Assembly (NCBI GenBank): GCA_946535435.1
Contig: CAMNDM010000042.1
Span: 1-30,865 of the forward strand
Origin: Physcocola sp002396385
GTDB lineage: Bacteria; Bacteroidota; Bacteroidia; Bacteroidales; Paludibacteraceae
Length of the DNA stretch: 30,865 bases
Direction of reading: 5' to 3'
A model generated the notes under the pieces. The model worked only from the letters and a program-made list of their open reading frames with translations, did no database searches and had not been told where the DNA came from. Of the stretch, positions 1 to 6,328 are shown piece after piece. Both the position numbers and the translations under genes were made by a program. How positions within the stretch are numbered: position 1 is the stretch's first letter; each line of letters begins with the position of its first letter.

Positions 1-329
1 AGAGCCGATTCAGTCGGCACGACGCTGACCTTAGCGGTTCCGGCATTCTTGTTGTTGGAGAATTCTAGCGTATAATCTATATCTTTCTTAAGCTCGGTTC
101 CATTTAATACGACAACTACTTCTGGCGTCTTTTCCGCTCCGTCGTAGATGAAAGTGCCAGTGATCGAAACCTCTAGTTTGTCTGCATCTTCGTTAGTCTC
201 AGATGCAGGCACCTCTGATGCTGGTGCGGAATGAGGGTTTTCAATAGTATCTTCGGCCGTAACAGATTGAAATGTGCACAACATTGCCATCAAAACTATG
301 GCAAACAAAGAATTGTGGTTATTATTCAT
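1..329 (-). CDS. Secreted protein with MBG-like repeat domain, N-terminal part only
   Basis: This open frame starts at an ATG on the minus strand (327-329) and runs off the left edge without a stop, so only about 109 residues are visible. The first 23 or so residues form a signal peptide with a hydrophobic core and a likely cleavage after SVTA. An acidic, Pro/Ser/Glu-rich linker follows, and then a segment with the pattern FxYDGxxKxPxVxVxLNGxxL...DYTxxxxNNxNAGTAxVxV. That pattern is typical of short Ig-like (MBG-type) repeats in secreted proteins of Bacteroidota and Firmicutes. The function cannot be told from this part. A TAATTTTG box on the minus strand at 460-467 could be its promoter -7 element, giving a leader of roughly 120 bases. 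Confidence 0.8.
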   Translation of the reverse strand, partial: MNNNHNSLFAIVLMAMLCTFQSVTAEDTIENPHSAPASEVPASETNEDADKLEVSITGTFIYDGAEKTPEVVVVLNGTELKKDIDYTLEFSNNKNAGTAKVSVVPTESA

Positions 330-459
330 TTTTATTGTATGAATTTTCACTTTAAGTCCTTTTTATATTCTTGCAAACAACTGTCTTGAAATAGACATTG
401 TTTTGAAAAGCAGTGTTATCTATATTTTTAGATAGCCGACCTGCTTTCGAAAATTTTTG

Positions 460-467
460 CAAAATTA
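460..467 (-). promoter_or_regulatory. Possible -7 box for the left-edge secreted protein
   Basis: The minus strand reads TAATTTTG, which fits the Bacteroidota -7 consensus TAnnTTTG. I see no good TTTG -33 element at the expected distance, so this is a weak call. Confidence 0.3.
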
Positions 468-722
468 TAGAATAAATTCCTAATCATCGGGTTGATTTAA
501 AAATAAGTTGAATGAATTTGCCTATATTTTTTTTGTTGTACTTTTCAGAATAGACACTTGAGAACTTTTTGTCGGTTAAAACAGAACTTTCCCAAAATGC
601 GTAGATAGCAAAAGCTAGAAGTGGATTGATATTGTTTGGCTGTGTTAGGAATCGAAAAAACAATAAATTCAATGGGTTGGTCAAAAATAAACCTCATGAT
701 GAGGCTGATGTAGGCTCGAGTG

Positions 723-766
723 CGATTCTTTTACGATAATTATGAAAAGTTCGGCGTAAAGAATCG
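723..766. repeat. Inverted repeat with T-rich 3' flank
   Basis: The left arm CGATTCTTTTACG (723-735) is complementary to CGTAAAGAATCG (755-766) with one bulged T, and the loop is 19 bases. TTTTATTTT follows on the plus strand, so the element could act as an AT-rich terminator. No plus-strand gene is visible upstream to be terminated. Confidence 0.4.
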
Positions 767-1028
767 TTTTATTTTGAGTAACTTCGCATCTGTATTTTCT
801 GTATAGACATGTTATCTAGCAATCTGTGAAATTTGTCAAATACCTATATAAAAAAAGAAAAGGCGAAAAAGTCTTTTAGTCGTATGGTGTATGCTAGTAA
901 GCATGATGTGTGCGAATGCAACCATACAATTCAAGATGTCCGTGCCGTTTCCGATTGAAAATGCTTTAACAAAGAGAGGCCTTTCATAAAGGTTGAATAC
1001 GCCCTCTTGACCTTTTATCCTCGCAAGC

Positions 1029-1069
1029 CAACTTATCAACAATTTTTACGCGGAGGTGTTGATAAGTTG
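1029..1069. repeat. 13-bp perfect inverted repeat upstream of the HU/SPOR gene
   Basis: CAACTTATCAACA (1029-1041) and TGTTGATAAGTTG (1057-1069) are exact reverse complements separated by 15 bases. Each arm contains TTATCAACA, one base away from the DnaA box TTATCCACA. The element lies about 80 bases before the chosen start of the HU/SPOR gene, so it could be an operator, a pair of DnaA-like sites or an mRNA hairpin. Confidence 0.6.
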
Positions 1070-1146
1070 TTTGTATTTCCGTGGAGGATGATGAACGGCC
1101 ATTCCTTCTTTTTCTGCAATTTTGCTGTAATTATTGCTTGAAACGT

Positions 1147-2073
1147 ATGAAAGAATTGTTTTCACTGATAATCGACCTCTTGCACACCGATGCCTGTGTG
1201 GTTGTTCCTGGTTTGGGTGGCTTTGTTACAAACCGTAAGGCGGCGTCTGTTGATGAACGCTCGGGTTTGTTCTGCCCGCCTTCTGTCCAAGTGGTCTTCA
1301 ATCCGAAGTTAAACCACAACGACGGACTTTTATGTCAGGCATGGGCGTCCTACCACAATTGTTCTCTTGTGGATGCATCCAAGCAGATAAATGCGGTTGT
1401 CGGTGAAGTGAAAAACACAATAGCCGCAAAGGGAACTTTATACGTCCCTGGTTTTGGCACTCTCCGCATCCACGGCAGAAGCTACTCTTTCGTATCAGGT
1501 ATTGACCAGCAGGGGTTCAGCGAAAGTTTCGGATTGCAGGAATTCCGTCTGCCTGCCATTGAGCCGGACCAGCACAGAAACACTGCGCAGGTCAAGAAGG
1601 TTTTGGGTATAGGCGCTGTAGCTGCTATGGTGACGGCCGTGCTGTTAATGCCCACCCACAACCAGACTTATTTGCAGAATATGGCTTCGCTCCTCCCCAT
1701 TTCATTTAACAACAGTCAAACCATAAAAACGCTTTCTACTGTGACGGCGCGGGCTTCACAGGTAAGCCAGGCCGCCGATGCCTTGAAAGTTGAAACTGCC
1801 GATAAGGAAGAGCCTGCTCTTTCTCAGACGCCTTCTTCGGAAAACGGACTCTTTTATGTGGTCTTGAAATCGTTTTCAACGACTGCCGAAGCCGACTCGT
1901 TTGTAGGACGCTGGCAACCGCGTTTGTCCGACAAACTGGCTGTCGTTCCTGTAACAGAGGGCTTTGTTGTCGTCGCATGTGCCAATACGGCCAATCCTGA
2001 ACTTGCTAATAAAATGATGGAGAACGTTCGTAGCAAATCTTCTTTTAAAGACACTTTTATACTCTACAAATAA
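1147..2073 (+). CDS. HU-CCDC81 and SPOR domain membrane protein
   Basis: The protein has 308 residues. Residues 1-135 look like the paired CCDC81-type HU-fold domains of Bacteroidota, with PGLGGFVTN near the N terminus and PGFGTLRIHG near residue 101. A single membrane segment lies at about 152-169. Residues 235-306 form a SPOR domain, beginning FYVVLKSFST and carrying an EGFVVVA strand. SPOR domains bind glycan strands of peptidoglycan at division sites, so the protein probably ties a cytoplasmic HU-like domain to the cell envelope; its exact role is unknown. The frame stays open upstream to a GTG at 1081. I chose the ATG at 1147 because the HU domain starts there and the extra 22 residues look unrelated. 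The next gene starts directly at the stop codon, which indicates translational coupling. Confidence 0.85.
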   Translation: MKELFSLIIDLLHTDACVVVPGLGGFVTNRKAASVDERSGLFCPPSVQVVFNPKLNHNDGLLCQAWASYHNCSLVDASKQINAVVGEVKNTIAAKGTLYVPGFGTLRIHGRSYSFVSGIDQQGFSESFGLQEFRLPAIEPDQHRNTAQVKKVLGIGAVAAMVTAVLLMPTHNQTYLQNMASLLPISFNNSQTIKTLSTVTARASQVSQAADALKVETADKEEPALSQTPSSENGLFYVVLKSFSTTAEADSFVGRWQPRLSDKLAVVPVTEGFVVVACANTANPELANKMMENVRSKSSFKDTFILYK

Positions 2074-2595
2074 ATGGAACAGAATAACTGTGTGGTGTTG
2101 GACGATGCCGATTTACAGGCTGCCGCCCAAAAGGGTCCTGTCGCATTCTTGAACCTTATTCTTGACGCAATCGGTGAGGTTACCGGCGATGAGTTTGGGG
2201 CAGAGGCTATGGCCAAACTGAGCGGTAACCAGCACGCGCTTAACTCGCTCCGCATATTGCGCGATGAGTTTGAGACCGGAGGCTTCGTCAACCTTGCACA
2301 AGATGGTTTTGGCCCTTATATTTTCGACAATCCGTTCGCTAAAGCGCTCCGCCTGTGGGGTGCCCACGATTTGAGCCAACTGGTTTACAAAGCCAAACGG
2401 GTGTTCGATGCCAACCGTATAGTGTTGACTACCGTTGTTGACAATGATGACGATTTTGGCGCCTTATTTGATAAAATGCAGCCACTGTTCGAAAAAATAG
2501 AGATTGAGGTAGAGGCGGAATTGCCTGCCGCTATGACCGCTATTGCTGCTTATGTAGACCAGAATTTAGAACAATTTATCGTTATCAGAAAATAG
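2074..2595 (+). CDS. DMP19-like (DUF4375-type) acidic protein
   Basis: This 173-residue soluble protein starts with no gap after the stop of the HU/SPOR gene, so the two are probably translated together. The central pattern, with FETGGFVNLAQDGFG, a downstream FDNPFAKALRLWGAHDL and then a basic KAKRVFD helix, resembles the DMP19/DUF4375 family. The Neisseria member of that family is a DNA mimic that binds a transcription factor. By my count there are 28 acidic and 14 basic residues, a net charge near -14, with an acidic cluster VDNDDD near residue 121. The family assignment rests on motif resemblance only. A DNA-mimic role here, perhaps towards the HU-like neighbour, is inference. Confidence 0.6.
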   Translation: MEQNNCVVLDDADLQAAAQKGPVAFLNLILDAIGEVTGDEFGAEAMAKLSGNQHALNSLRILRDEFETGGFVNLAQDGFGPYIFDNPFAKALRLWGAHDLSQLVYKAKRVFDANRIVLTTVVDNDDDFGALFDKMQPLFEKIEIEVEAELPAAMTAIAAYVDQNLEQFIVIRK

Positions 2596-2611
2596 TTCAG
2601 ACAAATAGTTT

Positions 2612-2643
2612 TTTGTAATTGTAGTTACTTTTTCATACCTTTG
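2612..2643 (+). promoter_or_regulatory. Promoter of tig
   Basis: TTTG at 2612-2615 and TACCTTTG at 2636-2643 are separated by 20 bases and match the Bacteroidota sigma-ABfr consensus. Transcription would start near 2650, about 58 bases before the trigger factor start codon. Confidence 0.65.
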
Positions 2644-2707
2644 CCATCCAAAACATGGCTGTTTGGATAACAGCGCTTTTTCAGATAAATTTTTTAGTGA
2701 AAAATAA

Positions 2708-4069
2708 ATGAATATTGAAAGAAAAAACATTGATGAGGTGAACTTGACCCTCACAATGCAGGTTGAGAAGGCCGACTACATGGAGGCCGTCGACAAGGCT
2801 CTTAAGAACTACCGTAAGAATGCTAACATACCGGGTTTCCGCCGTGGTTGTGTTCCTATGGGACTTATCAAAAAACAATATGGTAAGGCTGTCGAGGCTG
2901 AAGAGTTGAACAAGAAGGTGGGTGAAGCCCTTTATGAATATATCAAGAAGGAAAACCTCCAGGTATTGGGCGACCCTCTTCCAAGTGAGACCGAAAAGAG
3001 TGACGTGGATTTGGATTCTGACAAACCAGTTAAACTCGTGTTTGATGTTGCCCTCGCTCCTGCTTTCGACATTGAATTGAACGGACGTAACCAGTTGACC
3101 CAGTACGAGATCCAGATTGACGACAAGATGATGGACGACGCTGTTAAACAGTATACTGGCCGTTTCGGTTCTTACTCGCAGGCTGAACAGGCTGAAGAGA
3201 ACGACCTTATCAAGGGTTTGGTAGAAGAACTTGAGAATGGCGCTGTGAAAGAAGGCGGCGTCAAGAACGATGCTGCTATCCTCAGCCCTAAATATATTTC
3301 TGAAGAGGCCAAGAAGGCTTTCCTGGGTGCTAAGAAGGGCGCCGTGGTTACCTTCAACCCTAAGAATGCGATGGAGTCTGACACAGAGGTGGCTGCTTTC
3401 TTGAAGATTGACAAGGCGAATGTCGCCGATGCCGATAAAGACTACCAGTTCACCATCAACGAAATTACCCGTTTCAACGAGGCTCCTCTTGACCAGGACC
3501 TCTTTGATAAGGCATTTGGTAAGGATGTTGTTAAGAGTGAGGATGAGTTCAAGGCTAAGTTGAAGGAAGAACTTGCTGCTTCTCTTATCATCGACAGCGA
3601 TTACAAGTTGCTCTCTGATGCCCGTGCCACCATTCTTAAGAAGATGGAAGACCTCAAGTTCCCTGAAAACTTCTTGAAACGCTGGTTGAAGTCTACCCAT
3701 AAAGAGAACTTGTCGGACGAGGCTATCGATAAACAGTTCCCTTCTATGATTGAAGGCTTGAAGTGGCAGCTTGCCAAGGAACAGATTGTAAAGAAAAACG
3801 ACATCAAGATTAACGACGACGATATGCTCAACTTCGGTAAGAAGGTGGCTCGCGCCCAGTTCGCCCAGTATGGAATGATGTCGGTTCCAGATGATGTGGC
3901 AGAAAACTACGCAAAGGATATGCTTAAGGATAAGAATGCCGTTAAGAATATGTTTGACCGTGTTCTTGAAGACAAAGTCCTCGGTGTGGTTAAGGGTACT
4001 GTCAAACTCAACAAGAAGGAAATCTCTTTAGACGATTTCAACAAACTAGTTGAGGGCGAGGCTAAGTAA
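2708..4069 (+). CDS. tig: Trigger factor, ribosome-associated chaperone
   Basis: The protein has 453 residues, a normal length for trigger factor. It carries the ribosome-binding signature at residues 43-50 as GFRRGCVP; the usual Lys of GFRxGKxP is Cys here. The Lys/Glu-rich helical C-terminal region fits the chaperone arms, and the middle part corresponds to the PPIase-like domain, which in Bacteroidota is often divergent. Trigger factor binds near the ribosome exit tunnel and shields nascent chains. It has its own promoter upstream and a strong terminator downstream, so it appears to be a single transcription unit. clpP and clpX follow, the usual neighbourhood for tig in many bacteria. Confidence 0.95.
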   Translation: MNIERKNIDEVNLTLTMQVEKADYMEAVDKALKNYRKNANIPGFRRGCVPMGLIKKQYGKAVEAEELNKKVGEALYEYIKKENLQVLGDPLPSETEKSDVDLDSDKPVKLVFDVALAPAFDIELNGRNQLTQYEIQIDDKMMDDAVKQYTGRFGSYSQAEQAEENDLIKGLVEELENGAVKEGGVKNDAAILSPKYISEEAKKAFLGAKKGAVVTFNPKNAMESDTEVAAFLKIDKANVADADKDYQFTINEITRFNEAPLDQDLFDKAFGKDVVKSEDEFKAKLKEELAASLIIDSDYKLLSDARATILKKMEDLKFPENFLKRWLKSTHKENLSDEAIDKQFPSMIEGLKWQLAKEQIVKKNDIKINDDDMLNFGKKVARAQFAQYGMMSVPDDVAENYAKDMLKDKNAVKNMFDRVLEDKVLGVVKGTVKLNKKEISLDDFNKLVEGEAK

Positions 4070-4095
4070 ATGTTTGTTACAACATAAGTCTTATG

Positions 4096-4129
4096 AAAAT
4101 CTCGGAATTTTGTTCCGAGATTTTTTTTT
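4096..4129 (+). terminator. Rho-independent terminator after tig
   Basis: A perfect stem of 11-12 bp (AAATCTCGGAA at 4097-4107 with TTCCGAGATTT at 4113-4123) with a 5-base loop is followed by an unbroken run of T to 4129. Confidence 0.9.
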
Positions 4130-4271
4130 ATTCCCATATTTTTCGTATATCTTTATATAACGAAAGACACTAAATTCACGAAATGTTGGGTTGTTTTAGG
4201 CTTGTTTTGTGTGGATTTTAATGCTCTCGTGTCTCTTTTTTATTTAGTGAATATGTATTAATTATAGAAAT

Positions 4272-4952
4272 ATGAAGAACGATTTTAGAAAGTATGCGGT
4301 AAATCACCTCGGAATGAACGGATTGGCTCTCGACCAGTATGCTAAGGCTACTGACAGTTACATTAACCCTAGCATTCTTGAGGAACGTCAGCTCAATGTC
4401 ACTCAAATGGATGTTTTCTCTCGTTTGATGATGGACCGTATCATCTTCCTAGGTTCCGAAGTTGACGATTATACTGCAAATGTTATTCAGGCACAACTCC
4501 TTTATTTGGATTCTGCCGACCCTGGTAAAGATATCTCCATCTATATCAACTCTCCTGGCGGTTCTGTATACGACGGCCTTGGCATTTACGATACGATGCA
4601 GTTTATTAAGAGCGATGTCTCTACTATTTGTACCGGTATGGCTGCCTCTATGGCTTCCGTAATTTTGGTTGCTGGCGCAAAGGGCAAGCGTTTCGCCTTG
4701 CCTCACTCTCGTGTCCTTATTCACCAGCCTATGGGCGGTGTGGCTCCTGGCACACAGGCTACCGATATGGAGATTACTACACGCGAGATCTTGAAATTGA
4801 AGAAGGAACTCTATGATATCATTTCCGAGCATTCGGGGACTGCCTATGAGAAGGTTTATGCCGATGCTGACCGCGATTACTGGATGACGGCCCAGGAAGC
4901 CAAAGAGTATGGTATGATTGACGAGGTCTTGTCTCGACACAAAGCTAAATAA
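4272..4952 (+). CDS. clpP: ATP-dependent Clp protease proteolytic subunit
   Basis: This 226-residue protein is ClpP, the serine peptidase that forms the barrel of the ClpXP protease. The catalytic triad is visible: Ser126 in GMAASMAS, His151 in LIHQPMGG, and Asp202 in ADADRDYW, aligned by eye to E. coli ClpP. The glycine-rich INSPGGSVYDG strand at 92-102 is also present. The N terminus is about 20-30 residues longer than the mature enzyme, which fits a propeptide. A near-consensus box TATCTTTA at 4148-4155 may be its promoter, although it sits close behind the tig terminator. clpX follows after 32 bases and is probably co-transcribed. Confidence 0.97.
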   Translation: MKNDFRKYAVNHLGMNGLALDQYAKATDSYINPSILEERQLNVTQMDVFSRLMMDRIIFLGSEVDDYTANVIQAQLLYLDSADPGKDISIYINSPGGSVYDGLGIYDTMQFIKSDVSTICTGMAASMASVILVAGAKGKRFALPHSRVLIHQPMGGVAPGTQATDMEITTREILKLKKELYDIISEHSGTAYEKVYADADRDYWMTAQEAKEYGMIDEVLSRHKAK

Positions 4953-4984
4953 TTCGTGGTTTTTGCGGACTAGTTCCTTATATT

Positions 4985-6217
4985 ATGGCAAAAAAGAATG
5001 AACAGTATTGCAGCTTCTGTGGCAGACCCGCTTCGCAGACCAGAATGTTGGTTTCTGGACTCGATGCGCTTATTTGTGACGAATGCGCACAGCAGGTGCA
5101 AGAGTATATGCTTAAGAATTTAAAGAAGACTAGTGGAACTTTTAACTTTGGTGACAAGCCAATTCCAAAGCCTTCTGAAATAAAAGCTTTCCTCGACCAA
5201 TATGTGATTGGTCAGGATCATGCGAAAAAGATACTTTCCGTTGCGGTCTATAACCATTATAAGCGTTTGACTCAACCCGATGACGAGAACGATGTCGAAA
5301 TTGAAAAGTCGAACATCATTATGGTCGGGTCTACCGGAACAGGAAAGACATTGCTCGCAAGGTCTATAGCAAAGTTGCTGAGTGTGCCCTTCACCATTGT
5401 CGACGCTACTGTACTTACCGAGGCGGGCTATGTGGGTGAGGACATTGAAAGCATTCTGACCCGTTTGTTGCAGGCTTCCGACTATGACGTGCCTGCGGCA
5501 GAGGCTGGAATTGTTTTTATCGATGAAATTGACAAAATAGCCCGTAAAGGCGACAACCCTTCCATTACGCGCGACGTGAGTGGCGAGGGTGTACAGCAGG
5601 GCTTGTTGAAGTTGCTCGAAGGCTCGGTTGTGTTGGTTCCTCCACAGGGCGGACGTAAGCATCCCGACCAAAAAATGATTGCGGTTAACACAAAAAACAT
5701 CCTCTTTATTTGTGGAGGTGCCTTCGAGGGCATTGACCGACGGATATCAAGCCGACTCAATGCGCAGGTCGTGGGCTTCAGTGCGGCAAAAAACAAGGAA
5801 AAGATAGATACCGATAATCTTCTTCAGTATGTTACTCCGCAAGATTTGAAGTCTTTTGGACTTATTCCTGAAATCATTGGCCGTCTGCCAATGCTTACTT
5901 ATTTGAACCAGTTGGACCGTGCGGCTTTGCGACGCATTCTGGTTGAACCGAAAAACTCCATTATCAAGCAGTATATAAAACTCTTTAAGATGGATGGTAT
6001 CACCTTGAAAATTGATGAGGAAGTCTATGACTTTATTGTTGACAAGGCGGTTGAATTCAAACTGGGAGCTCGTGGACTTCGTTCCATTGTCGAGACAATA
6101 ATGATGGATGAGATGTTCGTTCTTCCTTCTTCTGGCAAGAAGTCTTTCCACCTTACTCTCGACGAGGCTAAACAGAAAATTTCGCGTGAAGAGCTGTCAA
6201 GGTTCGCAAGCGAGTGA
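4985..6217 (+). CDS. clpX: ATP-dependent Clp protease ATP-binding subunit ClpX
   Basis: This 410-residue AAA+ unfoldase has all the ClpX landmarks. The N-terminal zinc-binding domain holds Cys9, Cys12, Cys31 and Cys34. Walker A is GSTGTGKT at 115-122, the pore loop GYVG is at 148-151, and Walker B is IVFIDEID at 176-183. The C-terminal half contains the small AAA+ domain with the ARGLRSIVE sensor 2 region. ClpX recognises substrates, unfolds them with ATP and feeds them into ClpP. The gene lies directly after clpP, as expected for a ClpXP operon. Confidence 0.97.
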   Translation: MAKKNEQYCSFCGRPASQTRMLVSGLDALICDECAQQVQEYMLKNLKKTSGTFNFGDKPIPKPSEIKAFLDQYVIGQDHAKKILSVAVYNHYKRLTQPDDENDVEIEKSNIIMVGSTGTGKTLLARSIAKLLSVPFTIVDATVLTEAGYVGEDIESILTRLLQASDYDVPAAEAGIVFIDEIDKIARKGDNPSITRDVSGEGVQQGLLKLLEGSVVLVPPQGGRKHPDQKMIAVNTKNILFICGGAFEGIDRRISSRLNAQVVGFSAAKNKEKIDTDNLLQYVTPQDLKSFGLIPEIIGRLPMLTYLNQLDRAALRRILVEPKNSIIKQYIKLFKMDGITLKIDEEVYDFIVDKAVEFKLGARGLRSIVETIMMDEMFVLPSSGKKSFHLTLDEAKQKISREELSRFASE

Positions 6218-6235
6218 TATTTTTCTGCAAAAGGT

Positions 6236-6266
6236 TTTGTTATGCATTTGAAGTGTTATACATTTG
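6236..6266 (+). promoter_or_regulatory. Promoter of recQ
   Basis: TTTG at 6236-6239 and TACATTTG at 6259-6266, separated by 19 bases, match the Bacteroidota promoter consensus. The predicted start of transcription falls near 6273, inside the right arm of the overlapping palindrome. Confidence 0.65.
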
Positions 6267-6280
6267 CACTCCAAATGCAT
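6242..6280. repeat. Inverted repeat overlapping the recQ promoter
   Basis: ATGCATTTGAAGTG (6242-6255) and CACTCCAAATGCAT (6267-6280) are inverted copies matching at 13 of 14 positions, with an 11-base spacer. The -7 box fills most of the spacer, so a dimeric protein bound to both arms would cover the promoter. Confidence 0.6.
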
Positions 6281-6328
6281 TATGGGCGTTTTTCGACTTT
6301 TTGCGGATGTTTTTAAGGAGGATTTCTT

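Larger units (their letters stand above)
330..1146. other. Long intergenic region without a convincing gene
   Basis: About 800 AT-rich bases lie between the divergent left-edge gene and the HU/SPOR gene. Two minus-strand open frames of 66 and 68 codons (484-684 and 836-1042) are present but resemble no family I know and have no visible start signals. The stretch also holds a short palindrome CCTCATGATGAGG at 692-704, an inverted repeat with a T-rich tail at 723-770, and a 13-bp inverted repeat at 1029-1069. I found no tRNA or known structured RNA. An unrecognised small RNA or degraded gene remnants would both fit. Confidence 0.5.

Noticed and set aside
484..1042. Two minus-strand open frames of 66 and 68 codons
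   Set aside because: They have no recognisable domain, no start signal and no clear coding pattern in an AT-rich region; they are kept only as a note on the gap.
1081..1146. GTG start extending the HU/SPOR protein by 22 residues
   Set aside because: The HU-like domain begins at the ATG at 1147 and the extra residues look unlike the family's N terminus.
2681..3700. A 339-codon open frame on the minus strand
   Set aside because: It lies fully antisense to trigger factor, resembles no family, and its frame is open because of the codon use of tig.
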